Source of the DNA: a virus
Length of the DNA: 47,878 bases
Reading direction: 5' to 3' (one strand)
IMG/VR virus record: IMGVR_UViG_3300036985_008405
Span: 1 to 47,878 of that record
How positions within the stretch are numbered: position 1 is the stretch's first letter; each line of letters begins with the position of its first letter. A program made the position numbers and the translations under genes. A model generated the notes under the pieces. It saw only the letters and a program-made list of their open reading frames with translations. It was not told the origin of the DNA and ran no database searches. This document shows, one piece after another, positions 45,516 through 47,878 of this stretch.

Positions 45516-46979
45516 TCAGCGGCTCATCAGGTCCATGTTGCCGCTGACGACCTTCTGGTCCCCGAGGCGTGCGCCCTCCCGAGCGAACCACGAGGCCATC
45601 AGCCGGTCGCCTGTGTGGGCGGTGGGGTCGTAGTAGAGCATCTCGCTAACCCACGCATCGACCTCGGGAGCGCAGCGTCCTTCGCTGCTCGGGATGATCC
45701 ACTTCCCGCCTGCCATCTCCGCTGCGATGGACTCGATGCCGAACTCGGGGTGCGCCTTGTTGCGGCCCGTCGTGAAGGGTCGAATCGGGACAGCGAACAT
45801 GCCCCGCGCGAACTGGATGATGAAGTCCTGCGCTGCGTTGTTCTCGACGATGGCGATGCTGAAGAACCGCCGGTGGTGGTCGATAATCTTCGCCACGATT
45901 TCAGGCCCCGCCCACTTCCCCGCCTCGATGCACAGCACCTCGCGGTCCCCGTTGGGGTGCACCGCGATGGTGAACAGCACCGTGCTGTCCGCGGCGCTGT
46001 GCTGCTGCACAGCGAGGTCGACCCCTGTGTACGTCTTGATGCCGGGGGGCAGCACCGAGAGCCCGAACGCGAGGCTCCGCCCGTTCCCTCGGAAGAGGCA
46101 CCTGTCGATCCACTCCCTCTTGAAGCGCGCGCTCGAGTCATCGCGGGCGATGCACAGCATCTGCCGACTGAACTCCATCGGCCCGAGGGCGATGCGCTTC
46201 TTCGCGATGCGGTCCAGCGGCCACCGCTCGGGCCACCGCGAGCTCCCATCATCGTTCATCACCGGGTAGCGGAACGCCTTCCACCCCGGGGCGCGGGCGA
46301 AGCGGTGCAGCATGTCGTCCGGGTGGTACGCGGTCCCGACCACCGTCACCCGGCCACGCTTCGTCAAGCGGCCCTCGAGCGTCGCGTGGTACCAGTCCCA
46401 GAGGTCGTCTCGCTGCTTCTTCGACTTGGTGTTCTCGTAGTCAAGGACGTCGTCAAGGATGACGCGGTCCAGACGAGCCCCGAGCACGTTGCCGTGGATG
46501 CCGAACGCCTGAATCGAGGGGTCCTTCGAGACGAAGGGGCGCCGCACCGTCAGCTTCGTCGACGTCCACTGGTCCCCGGGGATGAGGTTCGGGAACACCG
46601 CATGGAGCGCATCGCTGCTCTCGATGTACTTCGAGATGGAGCGCACAATCTTCTCCGCCTGCCCGTGCGTGTTGCTCACCACGGCGATGCGCTTCGTCGG
46701 GTCGCAGCCGATTTCCCACAGCGTTCGGGCCACCGAGAGCTGTGTCGTCTTCCCGTGCTCGATGGCGCTCCACAGCAGCAGGCGCTCATTCTCATCGACG
46801 AGCTTGTGCCACATCTGGTGCAGCTTCGCCTGTCGCAGCGGGAAGCCCGTCTCCTCATCACGCAGCACCGACGTCGCGAACGCGTTCACGTCCACACGAG
46901 CGAGCTGCGTCAGCCGGGCACGAAGGGCGACCCGAGGGTCAATTGATGTTGAGCGGGCCGACAGGGACGGTGGTGCCAT
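45516..46979 (-). CDS. terL: Terminase large subunit (packaging ATPase and nuclease)
   Basis: This 487-residue protein starts at ATG 46979, overlapping the small subunit by 41 bases. The ATPase has a Walker A of unusual form SAIEHGKTT (residues 71-79), Walker B DRVILDDV (171-178) and the coupling motif VVGTAYHPDD (213-222). The C-terminal nuclease has GVDLAVQ with Asp321, IVENN with Glu379, and TGDRLMASW with Asp458 as likely metal ligands. The protein drives DNA into the procapsid at the portal and cuts the concatemer. Confidence 0.9.
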   Translation of the reverse strand: MAPPSLSARSTSIDPRVALRARLTQLARVDVNAFATSVLRDEETGFPLRQAKLHQMWHKLVDENERLLLWSAIEHGKTTQLSVARTLWEIGCDPTKRIAVVSNTHGQAEKIVRSISKYIESSDALHAVFPNLIPGDQWTSTKLTVRRPFVSKDPSIQAFGIHGNVLGARLDRVILDDVLDYENTKSKKQRDDLWDWYHATLEGRLTKRGRVTVVGTAYHPDDMLHRFARAPGWKAFRYPVMNDDGSSRWPERWPLDRIAKKRIALGPMEFSRQMLCIARDDSSARFKREWIDRCLFRGNGRSLAFGLSVLPPGIKTYTGVDLAVQQHSAADSTVLFTIAVHPNGDREVLCIEAGKWAGPEIVAKIIDHHRRFFSIAIVENNAAQDFIIQFARGMFAVPIRPFTTGRNKAHPEFGIESIAAEMAGGKWIIPSSEGRCAPEVDAWVSEMLYYDPTAHTGDRLMASWFAREGARLGDQKVVSGNMDLMSR

Positions 46980-47808
46980 TCGACTTCTCCAGAGTGGTGT
47001 CCGCTTCAGCCTTGCGGTCCTTCATGCGAGCGAGCGCCTCGTGCACGGCATCGAGCTCGATTTCCATCTCCTGCACCACCTGCTCTTCCGTCGCGTCTAC
47101 CGATGCGATGCCGAAGATCTCCGTCGGCTTGCCCACGCGGCGACGCTCGTTCTCCAGCGACTCCCGCACGGCTTCGTTCGCCTGCTTCGTCAGCGCCGTC
47201 AGCATCTGCCCGGCCTTCAACGCCTGCGCGGGGGTCCACTCCGCCTGCTCGAACGCCTTCTGGAACTTCTCCGCGATCAGCTTCGCGTTCTGGAAGAACG
47301 AGGCGGCGATGAAGACCGAGCCCATCGCGGCCTTCCGCCCCATCTTCGTCATGTTCGCTTCGTCGCCCATCGTCTCGAGCGCATCGACCTTCGCCTTGTC
47401 GAGCAGCTCGTTGTAGCGGGCCTTCGCCTTCGACTCCGCCTCTTCCATCCGCCGGGCGACGTAGGTGTCCGCGTCCGCCTTCGCCACCATCGAGGCCTCG
47501 AACGCGATGTTCGCTTCTTCCAGTTTACGCACCGCGTCAGACTCGATCTCCGCCAGCTTCACCGCGACGAGCTGGTCCGCTTCCTCCGCGGCGAGCTGCC
47601 GGGCCGCGCGCAGGTAGACGTGTTCGTCCTTCAGCACGTTCTGAATCGGCGGCGCCCACTCGTAGGGCCACCCCTTCTCCCACCCCCGCTTCGCCGTCGC
47701 CCGGTCGCAGCCGGCCTCCTTCGCCGCCCTGAAGTGGTTCCCGGGCATCTCCCGGTAAGCAGCCGTCAACCTCGTGTAGAATTCGAGCGTAAGGGCGCGT
47801 CGGGCCAT
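46939..47808 (-). CDS. Probable terminase small subunit
   Basis: I chose ATG 47808; a TTG at 47844 is also in frame. The 289-residue protein opens with a helix-turn-helix-like segment (YREMPGNHFRAAKEAGCDRA, then TAKRGWEKGW), the kind that recognises packaging sites. Residues 60-170 form a long charged helix, probably a coiled-coil oligomerisation region. The C-terminal part EWTPAQALKAGQMLTALTKQ is also helical. Its position and 41-base overlap with the large subunit support the call. It is longer than most small terminases. Confidence 0.7.
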   Translation of the reverse strand: MARRALTLEFYTRLTAAYREMPGNHFRAAKEAGCDRATAKRGWEKGWPYEWAPPIQNVLKDEHVYLRAARQLAAEEADQLVAVKLAEIESDAVRKLEEANIAFEASMVAKADADTYVARRMEEAESKAKARYNELLDKAKVDALETMGDEANMTKMGRKAAMGSVFIAASFFQNAKLIAEKFQKAFEQAEWTPAQALKAGQMLTALTKQANEAVRESLENERRRVGKPTEIFGIASVDATEEQVVQEMEIELDAVHEALARMKDRKAEADTTLEKSNGTTVPVGPLNIN

Positions 47809-47878
47809 TGACACAAGATGCACCTCTATACCCCTCGGCGTCAACGGTGCTCTCCCCGCTGTGGGATTCCCTCCTGTG

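Noticed and set aside
47809-47878. TTGACG and TATAGA boxes upstream of the small terminase
   Set aside because: The two boxes are only eight bases apart, not about 17, so they do not form a sigma-70 promoter pair. The stretch is the window edge and holds nothing else I can support.
1-47878. CRISPR arrays, tRNA genes, insertion sequences, integrase or attachment sites
   Set aside because: No regularly spaced repeats, no cloverleaf-like segment, no transposase or recombinase motifs were seen by reading. A tRNA scan and a CRISPR search would settle this.

Overview
The window is a contiguous stretch of the virion-assembly half of a tailed phage or prophage with a contractile tail (myovirus morphology). 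Base composition is very GC-rich (about two thirds GC by eye), GTG starts are common and gene ends overlap tightly. This points to a high-GC host, probably Gram-negative. The sequence does not name the host; a myxobacterium or similar proteobacterium is possible but unproven. No integrase, repressor, replication gene, lysis cassette or tRNA was recognised, so lifestyle cannot be judged and the window is only part of a larger genome.

Almost everything is transcribed on the minus strand, so the biological order runs from high to low coordinates. At 47808-45516 are a probable small terminase and the large terminase. From 45485 to 39860 lies an array of about 22 tiny genes, most joined by 4-base ATGA/GTGA overlaps, many with CxxC zinc-binding pairs. 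One of them is split by a -1 frame change. A single plus-strand gene (38694-39863) encodes a Zeta-type kinase behind a short Gly-rich tag, and it converges tail-to-tail with the array. Then come a DUF6527-like protein, a complete peptide deformylase, and the portal. The head region (34942-23459) holds a Mu F-like minor head protein, a gluzincin-type metalloprotease candidate, an Ala/Pro-rich protein with a duplicated domain, a long His/Ala-rich helical protein, two proteins ending in the same Gly-rich tag as the kinase, a membrane-anchored coiled-coil protein, four small proteins sharing a C-terminal SPF/DPxPF motif, two possible decoration proteins, a scaffold and the major capsid protein.

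Below the capsid gene follow neck and connector genes (23378-20938), the tail sheath, a virion protein of unknown role, the tail tube, a tail assembly chaperone with a likely -1 frameshift, the tape measure, a hub and baseplate set (LysM-like, gpD/gp27-like, spike-like, a TIG plus gp25-like fusion, gpJ-like), and then receptor-binding and appendage genes including a LamG-domain protein and a long tail fibre. The last two genes at the left edge carry N-terminal signal-peptide-like sequences, which is odd for virion genes.

The scaffold plus capsid pair is bracketed by two hairpin terminators (25965-26002 and 23390-23433). Nested or long-range inverted repeats lie in both leaders, suggesting separate control of capsid dosage. 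The least ordinary signals are the Gly-rich tag shared by a Zeta-type kinase and two head-region proteins, the DPxPF mini-protein family, the overlapping zinc-finger gene array and the capsid-gene leader structures.
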